Shown: positions 16,750-26,042 of the stretch, piece by piece
Layout: every line of letters starts with the position of its first letter
Position numbering within the stretch: the stretch's first letter is position 1
From: Kiloniella litopenaei
GTDB taxonomy: Bacteria > Pseudomonadota > Alphaproteobacteria > Kiloniellales > Kiloniellaceae
Direction of reading: 5' to 3'
DNA length: 64,000 bases
Assembly (NCBI RefSeq): GCF_000982415.1
Contig: NZ_LANI01000003.1
Coordinates: forward strand, 62,001-126,000
Notes under the pieces: model-generated
Databases searched by the model: none
The model's input: the letters and a program-made list of their open reading frames with translations, nothing else
What the model was told of the DNA's origin: nothing
Program-made: the position numbers and the translations under genes

Positions 16750-17847
16750 ATGGGTTTCAACTGCGGCATCGTCGGCTTGCCAAACGTAGGCAAATCCACA
16801 CTTTTCAATGCGCTGACTGAAACAGCAGCAGCCGAAGCGGCCAACTATCCTTTCTGCACGATTGAACCGAACGTTGGTCGGGTTGCTGTACCTGATCCCC
16901 GTTTGGACAAGATTGCAGCCATTGCCAGTTCCCAAAAAATTATCCCAACCCAACTTGAGTTTGTGGATATCGCTGGTCTGGTCCGTGGTGCATCCAAGGG
17001 CGAAGGCATGGGGAACGAATTTCTTGGCAACATTCGTTCTGTTGATGCCATTGTTCATGTTTTACGCTGCTTTGATGGCGAAGTAACCCATGTTGACGGG
17101 TCCGTTGATCCAGTACGGGATGCAGAGACCGTCGAAACAGAGCTCCTTATCGCTGATCTTGAATCTGTTGAGAAGCAAATCACATCCAATGCAAAGCGAG
17201 CAAAGGGCGGTGACAAAGAAGCCAAAGCTAAACTTGAAGTTCTGAATATTGTAGTCGAAGTCCTCCAAGAGGGTAAGCCAGCAAGAACAGCTGATATATC
17301 TTCAGATCAACGCGCAATATACAATCAACTTCAATTGCTCACTGCAAAGCCTGTTCTTTATGTAGCAAACGTTGAAGAAGAGAATGCCGCGACTGGAAAC
17401 GATTACTCCAAACAAGTCGAGGAAATGGCTGCGGCCTCTGGTGGTGTGAGTGTTATTATCTCTGCGGCAATCGAAGCAGAAGTTGCTTCCCTTTCTGATC
17501 CAGAAGAAAAATCTGAATTCCTCGCCGATCTCGGTCTGGAAGAAACTGGTCTGAAAAGAATTATTGCTGCGGGTTATGGCCTACTCGGCCTTCTTACCTT
17601 CTTTACTGTTGGCCCTAAAGAAGCACGAGCCTGGACAGTTGTAGAAGGATCGACAGCACCAAATGCTGCCGGCGCTATCCATACCGACTTTGAACGTGGC
17701 TTTATTCGTGCAGAAACCATTGCCTATGACGATTACATCGAATGTAATGGTGAACAAGGCGCAAAAGATGCGGGAAAAATGCGTGCTGAAGGAAAAGAAT
17801 ACATCGCCAAGGATGGTGATATCTTCCACTTCCGCTTCAACGTTTAA
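16750..17847 (+). CDS. ychF: Redox-regulated ATPase YchF (OLA1 family)
   Basis: A P-loop protein of the Obg-like family that prefers ATP and binds ribosomes. The 365-residue product has G1 GLPNVGKST at 9-17, the G3 region VDIAGLVRGASKGEGMGNEFL near 73-93 and the C-terminal TGS domain (FFTVGPKEARAWTV, IHTDFERGFIRAE). It follows pth on the same strand and ends just before a strong terminator. The 92-base gap before it holds a 7-bp inverted repeat, GTTCTCG/CGAGAAC (16695-16729). Confidence 0.96.
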   Translation: MGFNCGIVGLPNVGKSTLFNALTETAAAEAANYPFCTIEPNVGRVAVPDPRLDKIAAIASSQKIIPTQLEFVDIAGLVRGASKGEGMGNEFLGNIRSVDAIVHVLRCFDGEVTHVDGSVDPVRDAETVETELLIADLESVEKQITSNAKRAKGGDKEAKAKLEVLNIVVEVLQEGKPARTADISSDQRAIYNQLQLLTAKPVLYVANVEEENAATGNDYSKQVEEMAAASGGVSVIISAAIEAEVASLSDPEEKSEFLADLGLEETGLKRIIAAGYGLLGLLTFFTVGPKEARAWTVVEGSTAPNAAGAIHTDFERGFIRAETIAYDDYIECNGEQGAKDAGKMRAEGKEYIAKDGDIFHFRFNV

Positions 17848-17874
17848 AAGTTGTTATATCAGCACGTTAAATTT

Positions 17875-17901
17875 AAAAGGCGGCTAATCAAGCCGCCTTT
17901 T
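17875..17901 (+). terminator. Terminator after ychF
   Basis: A perfect 11-bp stem, AAAAGGCGGCT (17875-17885) with AGCCGCCTTTT (17891-17901), a 5-base loop and a T run. It closes the rplY-pth-ychF unit and can also act on the facing HPP gene. Confidence 0.9.
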
Positions 17902-17946
17902 TATTTATAGATTTCACACTCCTTATCACATCAACACCAACAAAGC

Positions 17947-18459
17947 TCACCAGTATTCTGGATAAGACCTGTTGCGCGACAAATTGTTCGTGATCAAACC
18001 AACAAACAGGATAATAAACGCCCCACTTAATACCGGGGTAAAAACAAACGACCAATCAGCACCTTCGAGCATAATCACAAGCGGTGTAGCTCCAGCTGGC
18101 GCATGAAGAGTTCGCGTTAGCTGCATAAAAGCAATTGCCGTAGCAACAGCAACCCCCATAGAAAACCAGTTTGCCCCAAGTGCCTCAAGGACAAGCAACC
18201 CTATTAATGCTGCAATTAGATGGCCAAGGACTAGACTGCGCGGTTGCGCCAACGGACTATTAGGTACCCCGAAAACCAGTACACAACTTGCCCCAAATGG
18301 CGCCATAAAGAACAAAGCCCCAGCCTGATCAGATAGCCACGCGATTGCACCAATTGCGACCATAGCCCCAAGCCAGCTCCACCAAATATGGCTAACACTG
18401 GGAATTGCAGGAACAGCAGTTCCTCTTCCCCGATACTTCAAGAGGTAATTTTTCATCAC
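17947..18459 (-). CDS. HPP-family membrane protein
   Basis: A 170-residue integral membrane protein with four hydrophobic helices. The family features are MAPFGASCVLVFGVPNSPLAQPRSLVLGH near 50-80 and the HAPAGATPLVI variant of the HPP motif near 119-129 (first proline replaced by Ala, seen in short bacterial members). Plant chloroplast HPP proteins transport nitrite; the bacterial substrate is unknown. It is transcribed alone toward the ychF terminator. The N terminus (KNYLLKYRGRG) is basic and presumably cytoplasmic. Confidence 0.85.
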   Translation of the reverse strand: MMKNYLLKYRGRGTAVPAIPSVSHIWWSWLGAMVAIGAIAWLSDQAGALFFMAPFGASCVLVFGVPNSPLAQPRSLVLGHLIAALIGLLVLEALGANWFSMGVAVATAIAFMQLTRTLHAPAGATPLVIMLEGADWSFVFTPVLSGAFIILFVGLITNNLSRNRSYPEYW

Positions 18460-18580
18460 ATAAATCCAAGTTTTATCCAGGACAGGATATAAGGAAAGTA
18501 TACCGAGCGTTCTATTTTTATATTTCTATCTCTTCATCAGTTATATGGATCGAAGGGATAATTAGAAGACGCCAATATTA

Positions 18581-19444
18581 CTAAAGGCCATCAAAGGCCA
18601 GAACAACCCCGCAGGCATCATTTTTCTGCACACTGATACGTGTATTGCCTTCACGTTGGTAACTAACCCTGTATTGGTCAAAATAAGCCTGTGTGACCTT
18701 TAAATTTTCTGCCCAAAGATGAATGGCAATCATGTAGCTTTCAGTTATGGGATTACTCTGCTCATATCCTGGGTAAAATCGACTAATATCTTCCGGAGCA
18801 ATAAACCGCAAAACCTGCTTACGCTCGCTCACATAGACATCAATACACCCATCGGTAACAACGACTGCATCCGCACCAAAAAAATCTGAATACTTCGTAA
18901 TCACGTCACTTGGGCTTGGGGTCACATAAACCACCCGCTTGATACCACAAGCACTATTTGCATGTTCAAGCCACTGGCTTTGCCAGACTACGTCCGGAGT
19001 TTTATGATCACAAACAAAAGAGGATACTTGGGGACTAACTTGATTGTCATATCGCAAAAGCTCGAATGCTGGCATGACATCACCATGTTCCAGCTCTAGT
19101 ATACGCTTTAGATCTTTGGGTCCATCAATAGGCACATTCATCTCTTGCAAGCAAGCCGCTGTCTGGCTGATATTCTCGCTTCTGAATGCCAAACCAAGTC
19201 CCCCCTGCCCGCTTTCAAGAAAAACATCCAGTCCGTTGGTATCCTGACTTTTGTCAACGATACCGATTAATTCCAGATAATCGTCGGGAAACATAATACA
19301 GTAATTGGCGGTCCCCCACCCGATATGCCGTCCCCTGGGTGTTAATCGAAACCCGAGACGTAGGTAATGATGACGAGCCTCTTCCAACTGCTGCACGCCA
19401 ATTAAAAGATGATCAATCCCCTTGAGAGACGAACTGAAAAGCAT
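18581..19444 (-). CDS. VOC-family (glyoxalase-like) protein
   Basis: A 287-residue protein with two beta-alpha-beta-beta-beta modules of the vicinal-oxygen-chelate fold. The N-terminal module starts GIDHLLIGVQQLEEARHHYLRLGFRLTPRGRHIGWGT and contains YCIMFPDDYLELIGI, as in the glyoxalase-like domain family. The second module (residues about 150-280) includes KRVVYVTPSPSDVITKYSDFFG. Possible metal ligands are H12 and the glutamates of YLELIG, but the reaction cannot be inferred. It stands alone between the HPP gene and petC. Confidence 0.78.
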   Translation of the reverse strand: MLFSSSLKGIDHLLIGVQQLEEARHHYLRLGFRLTPRGRHIGWGTANYCIMFPDDYLELIGIVDKSQDTNGLDVFLESGQGGLGLAFRSENISQTAACLQEMNVPIDGPKDLKRILELEHGDVMPAFELLRYDNQVSPQVSSFVCDHKTPDVVWQSQWLEHANSACGIKRVVYVTPSPSDVITKYSDFFGADAVVVTDGCIDVYVSERKQVLRFIAPEDISRFYPGYEQSNPITESYMIAIHLWAENLKVTQAYFDQYRVSYQREGNTRISVQKNDACGVVLAFDGL

Positions 19445-19564
19445 TCAAATTTCCCTTTGATATCTATTCGGCAAATCAAGCCTACTCTATCCTGATGACA
19501 ATGGTAATCCCTCATCTTGCCAAGGCACATCCGACACCAAAATTTTTCGAAAAATGTCATAAAA

Positions 19565-19591
19565 AAAGGCTGCTCGAACCAAGCAGCCTTT
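19565..19591 (-). terminator. Terminator of the petABC operon
   Basis: A 10-bp stem, AAAGGCTGCT (19565-19574) with AGCAGCCTTT (19582-19591), with a 7-base loop. It lies 21 bases past the petC stop and is followed on the minus strand by a run of Ts. Confidence 0.87.
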
Positions 19592-19611
19592 CTCGTAAAC
19601 CAAGAAAAATC

Positions 19612-20370
19612 TTAGTGGACTTTAGCAAATACCTTACGCTTTGCAGCATACATAATCAGTGTAAAGATGATCAGGAAGATCATAACTTTCACGCCAGTAT
19701 TCTTACGCGCTTCAAGCTTTGGCTCAGCAGCCCACATCATGAAATGGCTAACATCAGCCGCCATCTGATCAACCGTTGCAGCTGTACCATCACCATATTC
19801 CACAGCATCTTCTGAAAGTGGCGGAGCCATTGCAATCAGATGACCTGGAAAATATTTGTTATAGCTCAGATCACCAGTCTCGAAACCTTCTGGCGCATCT
19901 TCGTAACCAGTCAACAGAGCACGAACAAAGTTTGGTCCGCCAACACGTGCTTTCGCCATTAGTGAAAGATCGGGGGGCGCTTTACCACCGTTTGAAGCTG
20001 CTGCTGCTTTTTCATTCGGAAATGGTGCCGGGAAATAATCAGACGGAATAGCATTACGCTCAAACATTTCGCCTTCATCATTTGGTCCATCTTCAACTGT
20101 ATATTCAGCAGCAATCGCCTTGATTTCATCTACATTGTAGCCAAGATCAGCCAGGTTACGGAATGCAATCAAATCAAGCGAGTGACATCCAGAGCAAACT
20201 TCTTTGTAAACTTGAAATCCACGTTGTAGAGCAGCTTTATCATAAGTGCCAAAAACACCGTCAAAGCTCCACTCATAGTCAGGCAACGGAACAGCATCCC
20301 CTGCTGAATAGGCAGGTACTGTTGCAAAACCAAGGGCCGCAGCAAAGAGGCCAGACAGAATTTTCTTCAT
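19612..20370 (-). CDS. petC: Cytochrome c1 (bc1 complex)
   Basis: Heme c subunit of the ubiquinol-cytochrome c reductase. It has a signal peptide (MKKILSGLFAAALGFATVPAYSA), the heme-binding CSGCH at 59-63 with DLIAFRNL following, GGKAPPDLSLMAKARVGG and the axial-methionine region GHLIAMAPPL. A C-terminal anchor helix (VKVMIFLIIFTLIMYAAKRKVF) completes the 252 residues. It is the last gene of a Rieske-cyt b-cyt c1 operon, 16 bases from petB, and is closed by a terminator. The set shows aerobic or photosynthetic respiration through a bc1 complex. Confidence 0.96.
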   Translation of the reverse strand: MKKILSGLFAAALGFATVPAYSAGDAVPLPDYEWSFDGVFGTYDKAALQRGFQVYKEVCSGCHSLDLIAFRNLADLGYNVDEIKAIAAEYTVEDGPNDEGEMFERNAIPSDYFPAPFPNEKAAAASNGGKAPPDLSLMAKARVGGPNFVRALLTGYEDAPEGFETGDLSYNKYFPGHLIAMAPPLSEDAVEYGDGTAATVDQMAADVSHFMMWAAEPKLEARKNTGVKVMIFLIIFTLIMYAAKRKVFAKVH

Positions 20371-20386
20371 AGGTCTTTCCCCTCTC

Positions 20387-21598
20387 TTAAGATTTCAACA
20401 CGGCTTCATGGATAGAGCTCGGCAATTCTCGCGGACGCTCAATCATCGGCAGAATTACAGGAAGCAATATCAAGAAGTGGAAGAAGTAATAAACAGTCGC
20501 GATCTGACTTGCGACAACGTACCAACCTTCAGCTGGCTTACCGCCAAGATAACCAAGGAAAAGGCCATTGAGAAGGAAGATCCAGAAGAAAATTCTGGCA
20601 ACGGGACGGAACTTACAGCTACGTATTTTTGAACGATCCAGCCAAGGTAGAACAAACAAAACAGCAATAGCACCGAACATGGCAATAACGCCACCAAGTT
20701 TATCAGGAACCGCACGCAAGATTGCATAGAAAGGCAGGAAGTACCATTCAGGAACAATGTGCGCAGGTGTCGATAGCGGGTTCGCTGGAATATAGTTATC
20801 CGGATGCCCCATATAGTTAGGTGCCCAGAACAGGAATGCCGAGAAAGCCATAAGGAATACGCCAAGACCAAACAGATCTTTAATGGTGTAATAAGGCTGG
20901 AATGTCAGGCTGTCCTGTGGACCTTTCATATCAATACCGAGCGGGTTGTTCGAGGTCACAGTGTGAAGAGCCACAATGTGAAGAACAACAACAGCAACGA
21001 TAATGAATGGCAACAGATAGTGCAGCGCAAAGAAACGGTTCAATGTTGGATTATCAACAGAGAAACCACCCCAAAGCCAGGTAACAATGTTCTCACCAAC
21101 AATCGGGATGGCAGAGAAAAGGTTTGTGATAACCGTTGCACCCCAGAAGCTCATTTGACCCCATGGAAGCACGTAGCCCATGAACGCAGTTGCCATCATC
21201 AACAAGAAGATAACAACACCCAACTGCCAAAGAAGTTCGCGTGGTGCTTTATAAGATCCGTAATACAGTCCACGCATGATGTGGATGTAAACAGCAATAA
21301 AGAAGAACGATGCCATATTCATGTGAATATAACGGATCAACCAACCGTTATTCACATCACGCATGATACGTTCAACTGAATTGAAGGCCAAATCAACATG
21401 CGGTGTATACTGCATCGCAAGAATGATACCCGTTACAATCATTGTCACCAGAGCAAATCCGGCAAGCGATCCAAAGTTCCAAAGATAGTTCAGGTTCTTT
21501 GGCATTGGGTATTCGTAAAGGGTGTGATGTCCCATAGAGATCAGAGGCAGACGATCCTCAACCCACTGGACGACTTTATTATTCGTTTTAAAACTCAT
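20387..21598 (-). CDS. petB: Cytochrome b (bc1 complex)
   Basis: Eight-helix diheme subunit carrying the Qo and Qi quinone sites. The 403-residue protein has the N-terminal [14 protein letters not shown], heme histidines in [26 protein letters not shown], the [22 protein letters not shown] segment and the diagnostic PEWYF of the Qo site ([16 protein letters not shown]). The length is that of an unsplit bacterial cytochrome b. It lies 12 bases after the Rieske gene. Confidence 0.97.
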   Translation of the reverse strand: MSFKTNNKVVQWVEDRLPLISMGHHTLYEYPMPKNLNYLWNFGSLAGFALVTMIVTGIILAMQYTPHVDLAFNSVERIMRDVNNGWLIRYIHMNMASFFFIAVYIHIMRGLYYGSYKAPRELLWQLGVVIFLLMMATAFMGYVLPWGQMSFWGATVITNLFSAIPIVGENIVTWLWGGFSVDNPTLNRFFALHYLLPFIIVAVVVLHIVALHTVTSNNPLGIDMKGPQDSLTFQPYYTIKDLFGLGVFLMAFSAFLFWAPNYMGHPDNYIPANPLSTPAHIVPEWYFLPFYAILRAVPDKLGGVIAMFGAIAVLFVLPWLDRSKIRSCKFRPVARIFFWIFLLNGLFLGYLGGKPAEGWYVVASQIATVYYFFHFLILLPVILPMIERPRELPSSIHEAVLKS

Positions 21599-21610
21599 GA
21601 CCTGTTCCCC

Positions 21611-22165
21611 CTAGCCGATCTTGATAGAGTTGTCAGTCAAGAAAACATAAGGTGGCACTTCCAGGTTTGTGGGTGCCGGTCCCTTACGAATACGTCCTGA
21701 TGTATCATAGTGCGAACCATGGCAAGGGCAGAACCACCCGCCATAATCACCCCGTGATTCACCCGTTTTCTGACCAAGTGGAACACATCCCAGGTGTGTA
21801 CAAACACCAACAAGAACGAGCCATTCAGGTTTTTCAACACGATCTTCATCCGTTTGAGGATCAGGAAGATCAGCCAGCGGAGTTTCCTCTGCAAGGGCGA
21901 TTTCTTCAGCTCCACGACGTCTGATAAATACAGGCTTACCGCGCCATGTAATTGTTACGGATTGACCTTCTTCGATCGGTGACAAATCTACCTCGGTAGA
22001 AGATAGAGCCAGAACATCAGCCGAAGGATTCATAGAATCGATCATCGGCCATATTGCACCAGCAGCCCCGACAACGGTCATAGCCCCGGCCGTCAGGTAC
22101 AGAAATTCACGCCGGGTCTCGCCGGACCCTTGGGCGGAATTTTCAGGATTCGCGCCGTCTGCCAT
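21611..22165 (-). CDS. petA: Rieske iron-sulfur subunit (bc1 complex)
   Basis: The [2Fe-2S] subunit that accepts electrons from ubiquinol. It has a twin-arginine-type N terminus ([13 protein letters not shown]) leading into one membrane helix. The cluster motifs CTHLGC and CPCHGSHYD are intact. The ATG at 22165 is preferred (184 residues), since AGGGA lies eight bases upstream; an in-frame ATG at 22186 lacks a spaced ribosome site. It is the first gene of petABC, so the promoter must lie in the 300 bases shared with trmL. Confidence 0.96.
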   Translation of the reverse strand: MADGANPENSAQGSGETRREFLYLTAGAMTVVGAAGAIWPMIDSMNPSADVLALSSTEVDLSPIEEGQSVTITWRGKPVFIRRRGAEEIALAEETPLADLPDPQTDEDRVEKPEWLVLVGVCTHLGCVPLGQKTGESRGDYGGWFCPCHGSHYDTSGRIRKGPAPTNLEVPPYVFLTDNSIKIG

Positions 22166-22186
22166 TTGTGTAATCCCTATTTTCAT

Positions 22187-22487
22187 CTCTCAAGCTTACA
22201 ACTCTAAAACAAAGAGCTGCGATACGATACAGGATTTTTGGGCCATTGCCCTTGTCTAACCCTAATTGCGCCCCCATCTAAGCATCGCTGGATGCAAGAA
22301 CGGATGTGACATCCTGTCGCACTTAGGACTAGTCCTATATTTAGAGACAGGGATATAAAGGATTTGTCATAGAAAGGCAAAGACTCTAAGTGTGAGTCGG
22401 ACAGGAAAATAACGTTTTTTCCGTCACTTCCGTATTTATGGCCCCGATTTATGGCGATATCCATTGCCTCAGTAAGAGATAAACAGC
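22187..22487. other. petA/trmL divergent intergenic region
   Basis: About 300 bases with no supported gene. It must hold promoters for petABC (minus) and trmL (plus). The clearest structure is the 14-base perfect palindrome TAGGACTAGTCCTA at 22324-22337, a candidate operator. No FNR-type TTGAT-N4-ATCAA site was seen. Confidence 0.6.
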
Positions 22488-22964
22488 ATGCGTCTTGCTC
22501 TTTACCAACCAGATATCCCCCAAAACACAGGAACAATGCTTCGCATGGCTGCCTGTCTTGATGTTGCAGTCGATATTATTGAACCCTGTGGATTTGTTCT
22601 CAACGACAAACGCATGAAACGATCCGGTATGGATTACCTGGACCAAACAGAGCTTGTTCGACACACATCCTGGGATGCTTTTAATAACAATCGGTTGGCA
22701 AGCGCCCGACCAAAACGTCTGATATTGCTTTCAACCAAAGCGACAACCACCTATCCGGACTTTAGTTTTGAGCCCGACGACATACTCATGGTCGGCAGAG
22801 AATCAGCCGGGGTCCCTGACGATGTTCACAAGGCTGTTGATCATTCCGTTCTCATTCCCATGGCAGCTGGCGTCCGCTCGCTCAACATCGCGGTATCTGC
22901 TGCTATAGTTCTTGGCGAAGCACTGCGACAGACAGGTGGATTTCCTGTCCCAAGCACCGTATAA
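22488..22964 (+). CDS. trmL: tRNA (cytidine/uridine-34-2'-O)-methyltransferase
   Basis: SPOUT-class enzyme that methylates the wobble ribose of tRNA-Leu isoacceptors. The 158-residue length fits TrmL. LYQPDIPQNTGTMLRMAACL near the start, MVGRESAGVPDDVHKAVD and the knot segment LIPMAAGVRSLNIAVSAAIVLGEALRQ are all family signatures. It is divergent from petABC and followed after 58 bases by hemF. Confidence 0.93.
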   Translation: MRLALYQPDIPQNTGTMLRMAACLDVAVDIIEPCGFVLNDKRMKRSGMDYLDQTELVRHTSWDAFNNNRLASARPKRLILLSTKATTTYPDFSFEPDDILMVGRESAGVPDDVHKAVDHSVLIPMAAGVRSLNIAVSAAIVLGEALRQTGGFPVPSTV

Positions 22965-23022
22965 AGTTTATATTACCTATCCACATTCCTGCCCCAGAAC
23001 ACCAAAACCACACGAGTAACAA

Positions 23023-23922
23023 ATGTACCAACGGCAAGATCCGACAAGTCCCTTTCCCAATCACAGCGCACCGGACGACCATAAAGAACAGGCCCAACGC
23101 TGGTTCAGACAACTTCGGGATAGTATATGTGCCGAGTTCGAAAGGCTGGAAGACGAACTTTCCGGTACTGTTCTTGCGAAACTGGGCGAACCTGTTGCGG
23201 GCCGTTTTGAACGCAAACAGTGGGACCGCGATGGTGGTGGCGGTGGTGAAATGTCTATCATGCGCGGACGCGTGTTCGAAAAAGTGGGCGTTAACATATC
23301 CACAGTCATGGGGGAATTCAGTGAAGAGTTTTCCAAGCGCATTCCCGGCGCAGATAAAGACCCAAGATTCTGGGCCAGTGGTATTTCCCTTGTCGCCCAC
23401 ATGCATTCACCGCTTGTCCCCGCCGTTCACATGAACACACGTCATATTGTCACGACAACCAGTTGGTTTGGTGGCGGTGGTGATTTGAACCCCATGTATC
23501 CTGTCGATCAGGACACCCATGACTTTCACCGGGCATACAAAGACGCCTGTGACAAACACAATCCGGGCTTTTTTCCTGTCTTCAAGGAATGGTGTGATGA
23601 ATATTTCTATATTCCTCATCGTAATGAAGCCCGCGGTGTCGGTGGCATTTTCTATGACTACCTGAACACAGGAAACTGGAACGCTGATTTTGCCTTTACA
23701 CAGGATGTGGGCCGCGCATTTCTGGATATCTATCCCCAGATTGTGAGGCGTCACATGCACAAGGACTGGAACGACGAACAGAGGAAACATCAACTGTTCC
23801 GTCGGGGACGCTATGCAGAATTCAACTTGCTCTATGATCGCGGCACCATGTTTGGTCTTAAGACAGGGGGCAATGTCGAAGCAATTCTTATGTCCATGCC
23901 GCCGGAAGCTGCCTGGCCCTAA
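23023..23922 (+). CDS. hemF: Oxygen-dependent coproporphyrinogen III oxidase
   Basis: Converts coproporphyrinogen III to protoporphyrinogen IX with O2 in heme synthesis. The 299-residue protein carries [68 protein letters not shown] and [28 protein letters not shown], all diagnostic. Its position near petABC makes sense for heme supply, although it is on the other strand. Its oxygen requirement implies an aerobic life style. Confidence 0.97.
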   Translation: MYQRQDPTSPFPNHSAPDDHKEQAQRWFRQLRDSICAEFERLEDELSGTVLAKLGEPVAGRFERKQWDRDGGGGGEMSIMRGRVFEKVGVNISTVMGEFSEEFSKRIPGADKDPRFWASGISLVAHMHSPLVPAVHMNTRHIVTTTSWFGGGGDLNPMYPVDQDTHDFHRAYKDACDKHNPGFFPVFKEWCDEYFYIPHRNEARGVGGIFYDYLNTGNWNADFAFTQDVGRAFLDIYPQIVRRHMHKDWNDEQRKHQLFRRGRYAEFNLLYDRGTMFGLKTGGNVEAILMSMPPEAAWP

Positions 23923-23982
23923 ACCCGCCAGAGGGACGACAGAAAACAATCCGATAGATAAAACCACCCAAGGACCAGACCT

Positions 23983-24519
23983 ATGCCATCGGTGCAGCAA
24001 AAGATCATATTGGAAACAGATCGCCTTATCGTCAGAGAGCTTGGCGAGACCGATGCGCCCTTTATCCTACGTCTTTTGAATGACCCGGCTTTCATTAAAA
24101 ATATCGTCGATAAAGAAGTCAGAACACTTGATCAGGCCTGTGAGTATATTAATTCTGGACCTGTAGCCAGTTACCGCGAAAACGGATTTGGCCTCTACGT
24201 AGTTATCCTGAAAGAAGGAAAAGCGTCCATCGGCATGTGCGGGTTGGTAAAGCGTGATGGATTGGATGATCCTGATATTGGCTATGCCCTGCTCCCTGAA
24301 TACTGCTCAAAAGGCTATGCTGCCGAGGCTGCCGACGCCGTTCTCAGATATGGGCACGATCAACTGGGGCTAGAGAAAATCGTTGGCATCGTAAATCCCG
24401 ATAATACAGGCTCTGCCAGAGTACTTGAGAAAATTGGCCTTACATTTGAAAAAATGATCAAGGTTTCAGAAGATCTCCCCGAAACAAAGTACTATGTTTC
24501 CGGGAAAGCAACCCGATAG
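23983..24519 (+). CDS. GNAT-family N-acetyltransferase (RimJ/RimL type)
   Basis: A 178-residue acetyltransferase of the RimJ/RimL group. Evidence is RLIVRELGETDAPFILRLLNDPAF at the start, IGMCGLVKRDGLDDPDIGYALLPEYCSKGYAAEAADAVL containing the acetyl-CoA-binding strand and loop, and LGLEKIVGIVNPDNTGSARVLEKIGLTFE. The acceptor could be a ribosomal or other N terminus or a small molecule; it cannot be predicted. It follows hemF by 60 bases and ends six bases from the convergent CCA gene. Confidence 0.88.
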   Translation: MPSVQQKIILETDRLIVRELGETDAPFILRLLNDPAFIKNIVDKEVRTLDQACEYINSGPVASYRENGFGLYVVILKEGKASIGMCGLVKRDGLDDPDIGYALLPEYCSKGYAAEAADAVLRYGHDQLGLEKIVGIVNPDNTGSARVLEKIGLTFEKMIKVSEDLPETKYYVSGKATR

Positions 24520-24525
24520 CCCCAC

Positions 24526-25746
24526 CTAAACCTTTAGGGCATAAGCCAAACATTCTTCGTGATCGGGCTTAAACGACTGCTCGATCCACCAGTTTTCAGT
24601 TGCCTTTAAAAGCCGACCCATTTTGGGTCCGGGTTCAACACCTGCTTGAATGAGATCTCTTCCCTGAAGCGGAAAAAAAACCGGGCGCCAGTTTTCTATT
24701 ATCTTTGCACGGGAACGGGCATTCTCATGACCGAAGCTTGTACCATCCCTTGCCATTTGCAGCCTGAGAAGATCCGAAACCAATCCAGCGCCAATACGAT
24801 AAAGCGCTTCTTTAAACAGCATTTCATCTGTCGAAGCATCAATTCCATACTCGGGCTCAATCAAAGAAAGAAAATGTTGTTTTTCCGCCGTGGAAAACCG
24901 TAGTCGATCGGGAATAGATCGTTTCTCTTTCGCTTCCCCCCCGTCAAGTAAAGCAACTAAACGAACCAGAGGATCCCTTCTGCCCTCCAAAGCGATAAAC
25001 GCCTCGACACAATCAACGGTGCGGACTTCAGGCAGGAAATGAGAAAAAATTTGCTTCTCAAGCATTACCTTCAAGACGGGTATTGGATTGGGTGCAGCCA
25101 GAAGTTTCATCAATTCGCTGTGAATACGTTCTGCTGACAAGCCTTTTAACATAGGGGCCTTTGTTTTGGCCGCCATTACGCCTTCTTGATCAAAAGCATC
25201 TGTCCCATACCAGGCCTGGAATCGGAAAAACCGTAATAGCCTTAGCGCATCTTCTTCGATACGTGTTTCTGCCTTGCCAACAAAACGGATACGATTTTCC
25301 TTTAGATCCTGAACGCCGCCAAAGGGATCGAACACCGTCCCATCAAGACGACAGGACAGTGCATTCATCGTTAGATCCCGTCGGGCAGCATCTTCTTCCC
25401 AATTATCTGTATAGGCCACGGTTGCATGGCGACCATCGGTCTCGACATCGACCCTTAAGGTGGTAATCTCAAAAACCTGATGATTGCAAACCGCCGTTAT
25501 CGTCCCATGATCAAGCCCCGTCGGAATAGCTTTGATCTTGCCAGCTTCAAGTAGCTTGATAACGGTTTCAGGGTGGTCCGGCGTCGCGATATCAATGTCT
25601 TTGATTTCACGACCGAGCATGGCATCACGCACACACCCACCAACAAAGCGGACATCTTGTCCTTGCTTGGACAACGCCCCGATGACACGCTGCGTTTCCT
25701 CTGCCAACATCCATGGCTGGCTTTCTAGCCGATAAGTCGTCGTCAT
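24526..25746 (-). CDS. cca: CCA tRNA nucleotidyltransferase / poly(A) polymerase family
   Basis: Adds or repairs the 3' CCA of tRNAs. It has 406 residues. The class II nucleotidyltransferase head is VRFVGGCVRDAMLGREIKDIDIATP near 33-57 (GG and DxD metal site), followed by TTLRVDVETDGRHATVAYTDNWEEDAARRDLTMNAL and the neck EDALRLLRFFRFQAWYG. CCA enzymes and poly(A) polymerases share this fold; the alphaproteobacterial context favours CCA. The start overlaps the upstream DUF6111-like gene by ATGA, and the Nudix gene precedes that, a common set. Confidence 0.9.
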   Translation of the reverse strand: MTTTYRLESQPWMLAEETQRVIGALSKQGQDVRFVGGCVRDAMLGREIKDIDIATPDHPETVIKLLEAGKIKAIPTGLDHGTITAVCNHQVFEITTLRVDVETDGRHATVAYTDNWEEDAARRDLTMNALSCRLDGTVFDPFGGVQDLKENRIRFVGKAETRIEEDALRLLRFFRFQAWYGTDAFDQEGVMAAKTKAPMLKGLSAERIHSELMKLLAAPNPIPVLKVMLEKQIFSHFLPEVRTVDCVEAFIALEGRRDPLVRLVALLDGGEAKEKRSIPDRLRFSTAEKQHFLSLIEPEYGIDASTDEMLFKEALYRIGAGLVSDLLRLQMARDGTSFGHENARSRAKIIENWRPVFFPLQGRDLIQAGVEPGPKMGRLLKATENWWIEQSFKPDHEECLAYALKV

Positions 25747-26036
25747 GAATCAGTGTCTGTATTTTCCAGAACTTTTGGTTGGTAGCTCGGCGATACAAGG
25801 CTATCCCCCGGTGCGGGTCCAGAATTTGAGAAATAGACACCCATCGCAATTCCGGCCATGACAACACCACTTAGAAACAACCAGGCCCAAGGTCCTTGTT
25901 CGATCCAGGGTAAGTCTTCTTCACGCATTTCCCCTGCCTTTTCGGAATGGGATCTCCGGGTAACAAGATAATATGCGAAATAGAGAGCAAAAGGTAATAG
26001 GATTGGCAGAAGAGTTAGAAGTAACCTGGTCAGCAT
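25743..26036 (-). CDS. DUF6111-like small membrane protein
   Basis: A 97-residue protein with two membrane helices (LLLTLLPILLPFALYFAYYL at about 5-24 and WAWLFLSGVVMAGIAMGVYF at about 50-69). A charged loop with EEDLPWIEQGPW lies between them and an acidic, flexible C terminus follows. It is found between CCA and Nudix genes in alphaproteobacteria. It overlaps cca by four bases and follows the Nudix gene after six. The family number is from memory; function is unknown. Confidence 0.75.
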   Translation of the reverse strand: MLTRLLLTLLPILLPFALYFAYYLVTRRSHSEKAGEMREEDLPWIEQGPWAWLFLSGVVMAGIAMGVYFSNSGPAPGDSLVSPSYQPKVLENTDTDS

Positions 26037-26042
26037 CTGTTG

